NCBI GenBank assembly: GCA_049591295.1
Contig: JBAWEQ010000191.1
Span: forward strand, 1 to 10,851
Length of the DNA stretch: 10,851 nt
From: DTPS01 sp049591295
GTDB taxonomy: Bacteria; Acidobacteriota; UBA4820; DSQY01
Direction of reading: 5' to 3'
A program made the translations under genes and the position numbers. Below, piece by piece: positions 1-5,274 of this stretch. Numbering within the stretch: position 1 is the first letter of the stretch; every line of letters starts with the position of its first letter. The notes beneath the pieces were generated by a model. That model made no database searches and had not been told where the DNA came from. It saw only the letters and a program-made list of their open reading frames with translations.

Positions 1-47
1 GCCGGGCCGCGGCTTCAAATCCCTTGAGCTTTCTGGCTGGGTAAACC

Positions 48-68
48 AAAAGGGGCCTCTCGGCCCCT
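48..68 (-). terminator. Intrinsic terminator after tRNA-Gly
   Basis: Read on the minus strand, a perfect 7-bp stem (AGGGGCC / GGCCCCT) closes a GAGA tetraloop of the GNRA type and runs directly into a short T run (TTTT, the first T being paired). It lies 15 bases beyond the CCA end of the tRNA, which is where a tRNA transcript would be expected to stop. Seen directly in the sequence; the function is inferred. Bases 1-47 beyond it show nothing I can identify. Confidence 0.8.
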
Positions 69-83
69 CTCGCTGCTCTCTTC

Positions 84-159
84 TGGAGCGGGAAACGGGA
101 TTCGAACCCGCGACCCCAACCTTGGCAAGGTTGTGCTCTACCAACTGAGCTATTCCCGC
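84..159 (-). tRNA. tRNA-Gly (anticodon GCC)
   Basis: The 76-base minus-strand gene folds into a complete cloverleaf. The 7-bp acceptor stem pairs GCGGGAA with TTCCCGC. The D arm reads GCTC...GAGC, the anticodon arm is CAACC-TTGCCAA-GGTTG, and the T arm contains GGTTCGAATCC. The anticodon GCC (plus-strand bases 124-126) reads the glycine codons GGC and GGU. The discriminator base is T, and the terminal CCA is encoded in the DNA. It has its own promoter upstream and a terminator downstream, so it appears to be a single-gene transcription unit. Confidence 0.97.
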
Positions 160-169
160 CCAAGGGGTT

Positions 170-199
170 ACTGTAGCCGTGAAAGGCCCCCCCTGTCAA
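170..199 (-). promoter_or_regulatory. Sigma70-type promoter for tRNA-Gly
   Basis: On the minus strand a perfect -35 box TTGACA (plus-strand 194-199) is followed after 18 bases by TACAGT (170-175), which matches the TATAAT consensus at four of six positions. The predicted start is only a few bases before the mature tRNA 5' end at 159, which would give a very short leader. The spacer contains a run of seven Gs next to the -35 box. The boxes are seen directly; activity is inferred. Confidence 0.72.
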
Positions 200-211
200 G
201 GCCCCGGCAAG

Positions 212-240
212 TTGACCCGGGAGAGCGGATGCCTTATCGT
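212..240 (+). promoter_or_regulatory. Sigma70-type promoter for the rubrerythrin-like gene
   Basis: TTGACC (212-217, five of six consensus bases) and TATCGT (235-240, four of six) are separated by exactly 17 bases. Transcription would start near 247 and give a leader of about 60 bases before the ATG at 309. The -35 box is only 12 bases from the -35 box of the divergent tRNA promoter, so the two polymerase sites are back to back. Confidence 0.55.
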
Positions 241-270
241 GGAGGCTTAGGCTCAACAGGGGGCCGCTAA

Positions 271-312
271 ATGGGTAAGGCCGGAGGCATCGCACAAGGG
301 GGACGCCGATGA
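271..312 (+). other. Possible 13-codon leader ORF overlapping the next start codon
   Basis: An ATG at 271 has an AGGGGG-type ribosome-binding sequence about 7 bases upstream. It opens a 13-residue frame (MGKAGGIAQGGRR) that stops at TGA in 310-312. The stop overlaps the ATG of the rubrerythrin-like gene as ATGA. This could be a translated leader that couples translation, or chance in G-rich DNA. Nothing beyond position and spacing supports it. Confidence 0.2.
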
Positions 313-818
313 ACGTCGAGGAAGCCATCGTCACCGCGCTCAGCTACGAGACCAAGGTCAGAGATCACTACCTTCAGGCCGCCAAAGAGTCGCAGGAGCC
401 CAAGGGCCGCCATTTCTTTGAGTCCTTGGCCAAGGAGGAGCAGGGCCACGTGGACTACTTGGAGTCTCGGCTCAAGACATGGCGGGCGGAGAAGAGGCTC
501 GACACCAGCCCGGTGCGAACCACCCTGCCCAGCCCCGAATGGCTCTCCAAAGGCATCTCCATGCTGGAAAGCTCGGCGCAGAAACGCGATTATCAGGATG
601 ACTACCGCCGCCTGTTCACGGCCCTCAAGCTCGAAGATGAGGTCAGCGACTACTACAAGCACCTCGTGGAGACGCTGGACAATCCCGACGGGCGGACCAT
701 GTTTTCGCGGTTCCTCGACATCGAGGACGGCCACACCGCCATCGTCCAGCTCGAGGTGGACGTGCTCACCCGCACGGGATACTTCTTCGACTTCCAGGAA
801 TTCAACCTCGAAGAGTAG
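309..818 (+). CDS. Rubrerythrin-like ferritin-family di-iron protein
   Basis: This 169-residue protein is a four-helix ferritin-like domain in the rubrerythrin group. Such proteins usually act in the cytoplasm in peroxide removal or iron handling. The carboxylate/histidine ligand set looks complete. Glu14 lies in the first helix and E44-x-x-H47 in the second. Glu109 lies in the third helix, which repeats the pattern of the first, and E139-x-x-H142 lies in the fourth. The rubredoxin-like CxxC domain of classical rubrerythrin is missing, so electrons must come from a separate partner, or the protein may serve another di-iron role. The C-terminus is aromatic and acidic (GYFFDFQEF). The start at 309 is supported by AAGGGGGA five bases upstream. 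It appears to be a single-gene unit with its own promoter, divergent from the tRNA and convergent with the envelope operon. Family assignment is firm; the exact substrate is unknown. Confidence 0.88.
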   Translation: MNVEEAIVTALSYETKVRDHYLQAAKESQEPKGRHFFESLAKEEQGHVDYLESRLKTWRAEKRLDTSPVRTTLPSPEWLSKGISMLESSAQKRDYQDDYRRLFTALKLEDEVSDYYKHLVETLDNPDGRTMFSRFLDIEDGHTAIVQLEVDVLTRTGYFFDFQEFNLEE

Positions 819-855
819 CTGACGAGAGCATCCTCCCAGCCAGACGCGGTTCAGG

Positions 856-889
856 GGCCGTCTCCAAGCCGCCATACGGAGACGCGGCC
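856..889. other. Imperfect hairpin downstream of the rubrerythrin-like gene
   Basis: GGCCGTCTCC (856-865) pairs with GGAGAC plus GGCC (878-883 and 886-889). This gives a 10-bp stem with a two-base bulge and a 12-base loop. It begins 38 bases after the stop codon. No T run follows on the plus strand, so it could stabilise the mRNA 3' end or help factor-dependent termination. It is not a classical intrinsic terminator. Confidence 0.4.
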
Positions 890-944
890 GCCGAACTGGG
901 GTGCCTCCCCAATTGGCGCCACCATTCCATGCCGGAAAAAGAGG

Positions 945-967
945 AGCGGGAGCTTGTGGCTCCCGCT
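945..967. other. Perfect 9-bp hairpin, possible weak terminator
   Basis: AGCGGGAGC (945-953) and GCTCCCGCT (959-967) form a perfect 9-bp stem around a five-base loop. On the plus strand the following bases are purine-rich with no T run. On the minus strand a TTTTT follows after four bases (CCTC). It may therefore act as a backup terminator for minus-strand transcripts, or as an mRNA 3' stem for the rubrerythrin-like transcript. Direction is undecided. Confidence 0.45.
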
Positions 968-1012
968 GGAGGAATGGAAGGGAGGAGGGGATATTTTCAC
1001 CTTGCAATGACC

Positions 1013-1087
1013 GTGCCATCAAAAAAGCATGGAAATATATAGCATTGTGAAAAAAGCGACCAGTGCCATTTTGGCTGCATGTGCCAT
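1013..1087. repeat. Three copies of GTGCCAT in an AT-rich island
   Basis: GTGCCAT occurs at 1013-1019, 1063-1069 and 1081-1087. Bases 1001-1080 are only about 41% G+C, in a window that is otherwise strongly G+C-rich. The GGCACT at 1091-1096 can pair either with AGTGCC at 1062-1067 or with GTGCC at 1081-1085, so alternative folds exist. On the minus strand the same 7-mer reads ATGGCAC and opens a 22-codon hydrophobic frame (start 1087, stop 1019) with no clear ribosome-binding site. Function unknown. Confidence 0.4.
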
Positions 1088-1126
1088 AAGGGCACTCTGC
1101 TGGGGTAGGTGAGTCACGGCGTGTCC

Positions 1127-1162
1127 TTTTGGACTCATCTCTCGGCGGGCATGAGTCCAAAA
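1127..1162. repeat. 12-bp perfect inverted repeat
   Basis: TTTTGGACTCAT (1127-1138) and ATGAGTCCAAAA (1151-1162) are perfect inverted copies separated by 12 bases. Both strands read T-run, stem, A-run, so the U tract needed for intrinsic termination is on the wrong side in either direction. It could be an operator-like site or an RNA stem. One arm overlaps the T-rich tail of the neighbouring minus-strand terminator. Confidence 0.5.
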
Positions 1163-1185
1163 TAAATGAGCCCCTGTCGGGGCTC
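1159..1185 (-). terminator. Intrinsic terminator of the envelope operon
   Basis: On the minus strand GAGCCCC-GACA-GGGGCTC forms a perfect 7-bp stem with a tetraloop (1168-1185) and is followed by ATTTATTTT (1167-1159). It lies about 130 bases after the stop codon of the TonB-family gene, the last gene of the long minus-strand operon, so it is the best candidate for the operon end. Confidence 0.7.
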
Positions 1186-1318
1186 GGAGGTATGGAGGGA
1201 GGTATGAGGAGTCATTATAAGCAATGGGCATGCCAATTCCTCCGAGTGAAGCGCACCAGTCCATGGCCCCCGGACGGAGGCCCGAAACATGGCCTGAATG
1301 CACGTGTACGTGGGGCGT

Positions 1319-2374
1319 TCAGTCGCCCTCGTCCTGCAGGTTATAGAAGAACCGAAAGACGGCGCCGAGCTTGGGCGCTGTGACCTGCGAGGGGAGGGGA
1401 GGCAGCGGGTTGGAGGAACGCAGCGCATCCACCGCCGCCTGGTCGTAGGAGGGGATGCCGGAAGGCCGGATGATCTGCATGTCCGTGATGGTGCCGTCCT
1501 TCTGGACGTTGAAGCGTATGGCCACCCAGCCCTTCTGCCTCAGCACCATCTGCGCCTCGGGAACGTGCCAGTTGCCCTGGACCCGCTCCTGCACCTGCCG
1601 GGCGTAGGGGCCGAGGTCCCAGGCGGCGGTGTCAAAGGAGAGGGACCCCGTATTGAGCCGGCTGGCATTGGGATTGTTGTAGCCCCCCTGGAGGCTGCCG
1701 AGCATCATCCTCTCCAGCTGTGTGCCCAGTCCCGGACGAGGCTGGATGGGCGTCTGTGAAGGCGAGCCTGGCAGGGAGGACGCGGGCTCCTGGACGGACT
1801 CTCCTCCCACGGGCAATCCCCGTTCGGCGTTGGTGGGTTTCCCCTGCTGAAGCTCACCCTGACCTTTGGTGGGTGATGGTTTGGAGGCCTGGTTGTCGGC
1901 CGGACGATCCTGTCGGCTCTCGCCGCGCGGGCTCCGAGGGCGCTCCATCTGCGCCATCTCGCGTCCGGCGCTTCCCGGGCGTCCGGGGCGGGGGCTGGGG
2001 GAGGCCGGTGAGGGCGGCACGGATGGCCTGTTGTCCGGAGCGCCCCCAGGGCCGCCGGACTGGCGGATCGGACTCTGGCCGAAGGAGGTGGGATCGGGGG
2101 ATTCTCCCTTCTTCGGGTAGGGGCTGGCCCCGCGCCGGTTCATGTCTGAGAGGCGTGAGGCATCCATGGGCGGCTCTTTGGCGGGAACCATATCCTTGAC
2201 GTAGATGAAGCGGACGGGACGGCCGTTGATGGTCGTGAGACGCTGGGCCGCCTGGTTCAGGCTCCTCGGGTTTGTGGCCGAGGCGAGGTACTGGTGCGAG
2301 ATGAGGAGGAGGAAGAAGACGTGCAGCGCGAGAGCGATGAGGAAGGCGAGGCTCGGAGTGTAGCGGTCTCTCAC
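1319..2374 (-). CDS. TonB-family energy-transducer protein
   Basis: This 351-residue inner-membrane-anchored periplasmic protein has a short cytoplasmic N-terminus and one membrane helix at about residues 8-25. A Pro/Gly/Ser/Arg-rich spacer runs from about 85 to 220, and a TonB/TolA-type C-terminal domain from about 255 to 346. That domain contains a QGNWHVP segment, a strand VAIRFNV, the turn KDGTITDM and a helix SYDQAAVDAL followed by PLPPLP. The membrane helix keeps His18, the position that couples TonB and TolA to their proton-driven motor, while the serine usually four residues earlier is Ala14. The start is GTG at 2374. It has AAGGAG five bases before it and overlaps the previous stop as GTGA, which indicates translational coupling; the frame stays open upstream, but that is shadow sequence. 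No exbB, exbD, tolQ or tolR is in the window. The family is clear, but whether it works as TonB or as a TolA-like protein is not. Confidence 0.85.
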   Translation of the reverse strand: MRDRYTPSLAFLIALALHVFFLLLISHQYLASATNPRSLNQAAQRLTTINGRPVRFIYVKDMVPAKEPPMDASRLSDMNRRGASPYPKKGESPDPTSFGQSPIRQSGGPGGAPDNRPSVPPSPASPSPRPGRPGSAGREMAQMERPRSPRGESRQDRPADNQASKPSPTKGQGELQQGKPTNAERGLPVGGESVQEPASSLPGSPSQTPIQPRPGLGTQLERMMLGSLQGGYNNPNASRLNTGSLSFDTAAWDLGPYARQVQERVQGNWHVPEAQMVLRQKGWVAIRFNVQKDGTITDMQIIRPSGIPSYDQAAVDALRSSNPLPPLPSQVTAPKLGAVFRFFYNLQDEGD

Positions 2375-3441
2375 TGGAGCTCCTTGGCCGCCTCCAGGAA
2401 GGCGGCCCGCACCTTTCCGAAGTCCGTCCCCGGGTGCCGGGGATGGATCCGGTTGGTAAGTAAGATATAAGTTCTGAAGGTCTCGGGTTCCATCCAGACC
2501 CCCGTCCCGGTGAAGCCCTCGTGCCCGATACCCCCTTCGGGGAGGAGGGCGTTGGCCCACCAGCCCTCGGAGCCCGCCGCCTTCCAGCCGGCCGTTCTGT
2601 ACCGGCCCTCGGCGCGGGGGCTCTCCCAGGCCAGGCGCAGGGCTTCGGGCGAGAGGAATCGGTCCTGGGGACTGAGGGCGCGGCACAGCCTCTCCACCGC
2701 CGCGAGGGTGCCGAAGAGGCCGGCGTTGCCCGCCGCTCCGCCCAGGAAGCGGGCGTTCCCGTCGTGGACCTCTCCCCAGGCCATGCCGGAGCGGAAGGGA
2801 GGCGGAGTGGCACCAAGGGGGCGCGCCATCCGGGCTTCGTATCCCCCATCCAGCTCCTCCGCCGCGCAACGATCGCGCCAGCCCGCCGGGGGGGAGAAAC
2901 AGGCCTCCCGCGAGGGCAGGCCGAGGGGGATCGAGACGTAGCGCTCGAACAGTTGCCCCATCGGGGCCCCCAGGCCCTCCTCCAGCATCATTCCCAGGAG
3001 GACGTAGCCGGCACAGCTGTAGACCGCCCGGAGTCCCGCCCGTTCCTTCCTGGGACAATCCCGCAGCAGCCAGGCCTTGAGCGCGGCTGGGGAGGGAGCG
3101 CATCCGTACAGGGGGAGCCAATCGGGAAACCCGGCCTCGTGTCTCAGGAGGTCCAGCAGGGTGAAGGGTGGGGGACCCGTCCCGGCGACGGGGGCCTCCA
3201 CGTCCAACTGACCCGCATCAAAGGCGCGGAGCGCGATGAGCGCCGTGGCGAGCGGCTTGGTCAGGGAGGCCAGGTCGAAAAGGGTGGATTCCTCCACCGG
3301 CGCCCGCACCGGTTCCACGATCCTGAGGCCGCCGAAGCCCCCCGCCAGGCGGCCGGCCGGGGTGCTCACACTCCAGGCGTAGCCGGGGGTGTGGGCCGGC
3401 GAAAGCTCCGAAAAGAAGGGGGACAAGGGGTGCGCCGTCAC
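2371..3441 (-). CDS. Serine beta-lactamase-like hydrolase (class C fold, YbbE/AmpH-like)
   Basis: This 356-residue protein belongs to the serine beta-lactamase/DD-peptidase superfamily. The nucleophile motif S59-L-T-K62 is present. The second motif is Y141-S142-C143 where YSN or YSD is usual. The third reads HEGFTGTG from His307 in place of HTGFTGT. The WGEVHDGNA block near 222-230 and the following glycine-rich GGAAGNAGLFGT segment are typical of stand-alone serine hydrolases related to YbbE and AmpH. No signal peptide or membrane helix is seen, so a cytoplasmic role is likely, perhaps on peptidoglycan fragments or esters; the substrate is unknown. The GTG start at 3441 overlaps the stop of the upstream oxidoreductase (GTGA) and the stop overlaps the TonB start (GTGA). 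The start lacks a strong ribosome-binding site, so it probably depends on coupling. Antibiotic resistance should not be assumed from the family name. Confidence 0.85.
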   Translation of the reverse strand: MTAHPLSPFFSELSPAHTPGYAWSVSTPAGRLAGGFGGLRIVEPVRAPVEESTLFDLASLTKPLATALIALRAFDAGQLDVEAPVAGTGPPPFTLLDLLRHEAGFPDWLPLYGCAPSPAALKAWLLRDCPRKERAGLRAVYSCAGYVLLGMMLEEGLGAPMGQLFERYVSIPLGLPSREACFSPPAGWRDRCAAEELDGGYEARMARPLGATPPPFRSGMAWGEVHDGNARFLGGAAGNAGLFGTLAAVERLCRALSPQDRFLSPEALRLAWESPRAEGRYRTAGWKAAGSEGWWANALLPEGGIGHEGFTGTGVWMEPETFRTYILLTNRIHPRHPGTDFGKVRAAFLEAAKELQ

Positions 3442-4370
3442 CTAGACATGCACGCCAGAATGGAGCGAGCCACCGAGACCGCCTCGCGAGCGGCCTCGCC
3501 GCCTACGAGGGGAGCGGTCTCGCGGCGAAGGACTGGAAGAAAATGCTCCAGCTCGCAGCGGAGGGGCTCGCGCTTGTCCACGGCCACCGGCACCTGGACG
3601 ATGGCCCTCTGCCCGTCGCGCTCTTCCAGGCGGTAGAACTCGACGGCCTGTTCGGAATAGTCCACGCTCAAATAGGCCTGGTGCTGGAAGACCCTCAGCT
3701 TTCGGACCTTGTCCCTGGAGATGCGGCTGGCGGTGAGGTTGGCCACGCATCCTCCCTCGAAGGTCAGACGGGCGTTAGCCAGATCAACGAAGGGGGTGAG
3801 CACCCGGACTCCTACGGCCTCCACAGACCGGATGGGGCGCCTCACCAGGCTCTGGGCGATCTCGATGTCGTGGATCATGAGGTCGAGAATCACGTCCACG
3901 TCCAGGGAGCGGCCCGAAAAGACGCCCAGGCGGTGCACCTCCAGGAATCCCGGCGCCTCCACGTTCTGGGTTAGCGCCGCCACGCCAGGATTGAAGTGTT
4001 CGATGTGTCCCACGAGAAGGGGCGCGCCGCCGCGATCCCTGGCGGCGAGGATCTCGTCGCACTCCTCAAGGGTCGTGGCCATTGGCTTTTCGCAGAGCAC
4101 CCCCACGCCCCGTTCCAGGAACGGCACGGCCAGGGCCCGGTGGAGGCTCGTCGGAGCCGCCACGACCACGCCGTCCACCGGCGGCAGCTCCTCGGGTCGC
4201 GTGAAGGCCTTCGTGCCGAATTTCTGGGCGATCTCCGCCGCCCTAGCCCCGTTGGCGTCCACGACGCCTACCAGCTCCGCGCCGTCCATGTCCGAGAGGA
4301 TCCTGGCGTGGTGCTGCCCGAGGGAGCCCACTCCCACCACGGCCAGACGGAGAGACCTGTCTGTGTTCAT
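3438..4370 (-). CDS. Gfo/Idh/MocA-family oxidoreductase, probable GnnA-type UDP-GlcNAc 3-dehydrogenase
   Basis: This 310-residue NAD(P)-dependent dehydrogenase has an N-terminal Rossmann fold with G13-x-G15-x-x-G18. The family signature E94-K95-P96 follows, then GHIEHFNP at 121-128 and DLMIHDIE at 163-170 with a likely catalytic His167. In bacteria whose lipid A contains 2,3-diamino-2,3-dideoxyglucose, GnnA oxidises UDP-GlcNAc at C3 and the aminotransferase GnnB then adds the amine. Position directly after lpxA and the GH-x-E-x-FNP and IHD motifs fit GnnA, but no gnnB lies in the window, so the substrate is inferred. ATG at 4370 is preceded by GGAGGGG, 18 bases after the lpxA stop. The stop overlaps the GTG of the next gene. 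An alternative is another UDP-sugar oxidoreductase. Family confidence is high; the GnnA role is moderate. Confidence 0.88.
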   Translation of the reverse strand: MNTDRSLRLAVVGVGSLGQHHARILSDMDGAELVGVVDANGARAAEIAQKFGTKAFTRPEELPPVDGVVVAAPTSLHRALAVPFLERGVGVLCEKPMATTLEECDEILAARDRGGAPLLVGHIEHFNPGVAALTQNVEAPGFLEVHRLGVFSGRSLDVDVILDLMIHDIEIAQSLVRRPIRSVEAVGVRVLTPFVDLANARLTFEGGCVANLTASRISRDKVRKLRVFQHQAYLSVDYSEQAVEFYRLEERDGQRAIVQVPVAVDKREPLRCELEHFLPVLRRETAPLVGGEAAREAVSVARSILACMSR

Positions 4371-4388
4371 GTTCGCCCCTCCCCGGCT

Positions 4389-5171
4389 CTACCTCTGTAT
4401 GCCGCGCTTGGACTCTCGGATGAACCGGAGCAGGTAGGCCACCTCGGGGACCTGCCCGAGCTTCTCATCGGCCACGCCCACCGCCTCCGAGAACAACATC
4501 TTGGACTGGAAGAGAATGCGGTAGGCCGACTTGAGCGCTTCGATGGCCTCCGGGCTGAATCCCTTCCTCTGGAGGCCGATGGTATTGATTCCGAATGTCT
4601 TTCCCTCGCCGCGCGCCCCGACGGTCTTGATGTAGGGGAGCACGTCGCGGGTGATGATGGAGCCGCCTCCGATGAAGGCGTAATCTCCCACCACGCAGAA
4701 CTGGTGGATCGCGGAGAGGGCACCCACGGTGGCGTGCTGGCCGACGTGCACGTGGCCGGCCAGAGTGCCCGCGTTGGCGAAGATCACGAAGTCCCCGACG
4801 GCGCAGTCGTGGGCCACGTGGCTGTAGGCCATCATCAGGATGTCGTTGCCCAAGCGCGCGACCCCGCCGCCCCCAGGCGTTCCCCGGTTGATCGTCACGA
4901 ACTCGCGGATGGTGTTGCGTGAGCCGATGACCACCTCGGTGGGTTCGCCCTTGTACTTGAGGTCCTGAGGAGGGCCGCCGATGGCCACGTGGGAGACGAG
5001 ATGGTTGTCGTCGCCCAGTGTCACGCGGCCGTGCAGGACGCAGTTGGGGCCGATGCTGTTGCGGGCTCCCAGCACCGCCTCGGGCCCGATGTAGGTGAAG
5101 GGACCAACGGTGCAGTCGGAACCGATCTTGGCGCCCGGGTCCACAACGGCGGAAGGATGGATAGTCGTCAT
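4389..5171 (-). CDS. lpxA: Acyl-ACP--UDP-N-acetylglucosamine O-acyltransferase LpxA
   Basis: LpxA transfers a 3-hydroxyacyl chain from ACP to the 3-position of UDP-GlcNAc (or of its 3-amino analogue), the first step of lipid A synthesis, in the cytoplasm. Residues are numbered here from an upstream in-frame ATG at 5177. The N-terminal two thirds are left-handed beta-helix hexapeptide repeats. GGPPQDLKYKGEP (67-79), INRGT (96-100) and SHVAHDC with catalytic His123 are all present, as is the HQF motif at 158-160. The C-terminal helical domain starts around the RKGFSPEAIEAL segment. Length (260 or 262 residues) is normal. I prefer ATG 5171: its GAGG lies seven bases upstream, while for ATG 5177 it would be one base away. 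The 103 bases between fabZ and this gene show only a small GGCC-CGAA-GGCC hairpin and no clear promoter. Confidence 0.96.
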   Translation of the reverse strand: MTTIHPSAVVDPGAKIGSDCTVGPFTYIGPEAVLGARNSIGPNCVLHGRVTLGDDNHLVSHVAIGGPPQDLKYKGEPTEVVIGSRNTIREFVTINRGTPGGGGVARLGNDILMMAYSHVAHDCAVGDFVIFANAGTLAGHVHVGQHATVGALSAIHQFCVVGDYAFIGGGSIITRDVLPYIKTVGARGEGKTFGINTIGLQRKGFSPEAIEALKSAYRILFQSKMLFSEAVGVADEKLGQVPEVAYLLRFIRESKRGIQR

Positions 5172-5274
5172 TCTCATGCCTCGTCACTGTTCTGAAGGTG
5201 ATTGCGCCTCGCGGTTGTCCGGGATGCCGCCGGGCCTTCGGGCCAGGTCTTTGTCCCCACTTCTGCTTCCAGCC

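Larger units (their letters stand above)
819..1318. other. 500-base convergent intergenic region
   Basis: No convincing long coding sequence lies between the plus-strand rubrerythrin-like gene and the minus-strand TonB gene. The region holds hairpins at 856-889 and 945-967, an AT-rich island around 990-1080, a 12-bp inverted repeat at 1127-1162 and a minus-strand terminator at 1159-1185. Between 1186 and 1318 I see only short items: the palindrome GGCATGCC (1227-1234), a CACG-TGTA-CGTG hairpin (1301-1312) and a near repeat of GGAGGTATG. No U-tailed terminator is evident for the rubrerythrin-like gene. Confidence 0.6.

Noticed and set aside
1127..1162. 12-bp inverted repeat as a bidirectional intrinsic terminator
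   Set aside because: In both directions the T run precedes the stem and an A run follows it, the opposite of what intrinsic termination needs.
1019..1303. Minus-strand 94-codon frame in the intergenic region
   Set aside because: It runs through the terminator hairpin and the 12-bp inverted repeat, has no domain, and shows no convincing ribosome-binding site. Only its last 22 codons are mentioned as a weak possibility.
1854..2849. Minus-strand 331-codon frame across the hydrolase/TonB junction
   Set aside because: Out of frame with both homologous genes; Arg/Pro/Ser-rich without motifs.
1319..3121. 600-codon version of the TonB-family gene
   Set aside because: The upstream 249 codons overlap the serine hydrolase in another frame and are not protein-like. 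The GTG at 2374 has a good ribosome-binding site and a membrane helix directly after it.
2521..3636. Plus-strand open frame of 371 codons opposite the hydrolase and oxidoreductase
   Set aside because: Spans two real minus-strand genes and their junction; Arg/Gly-rich composition typical of G+C-rich shadow frames.
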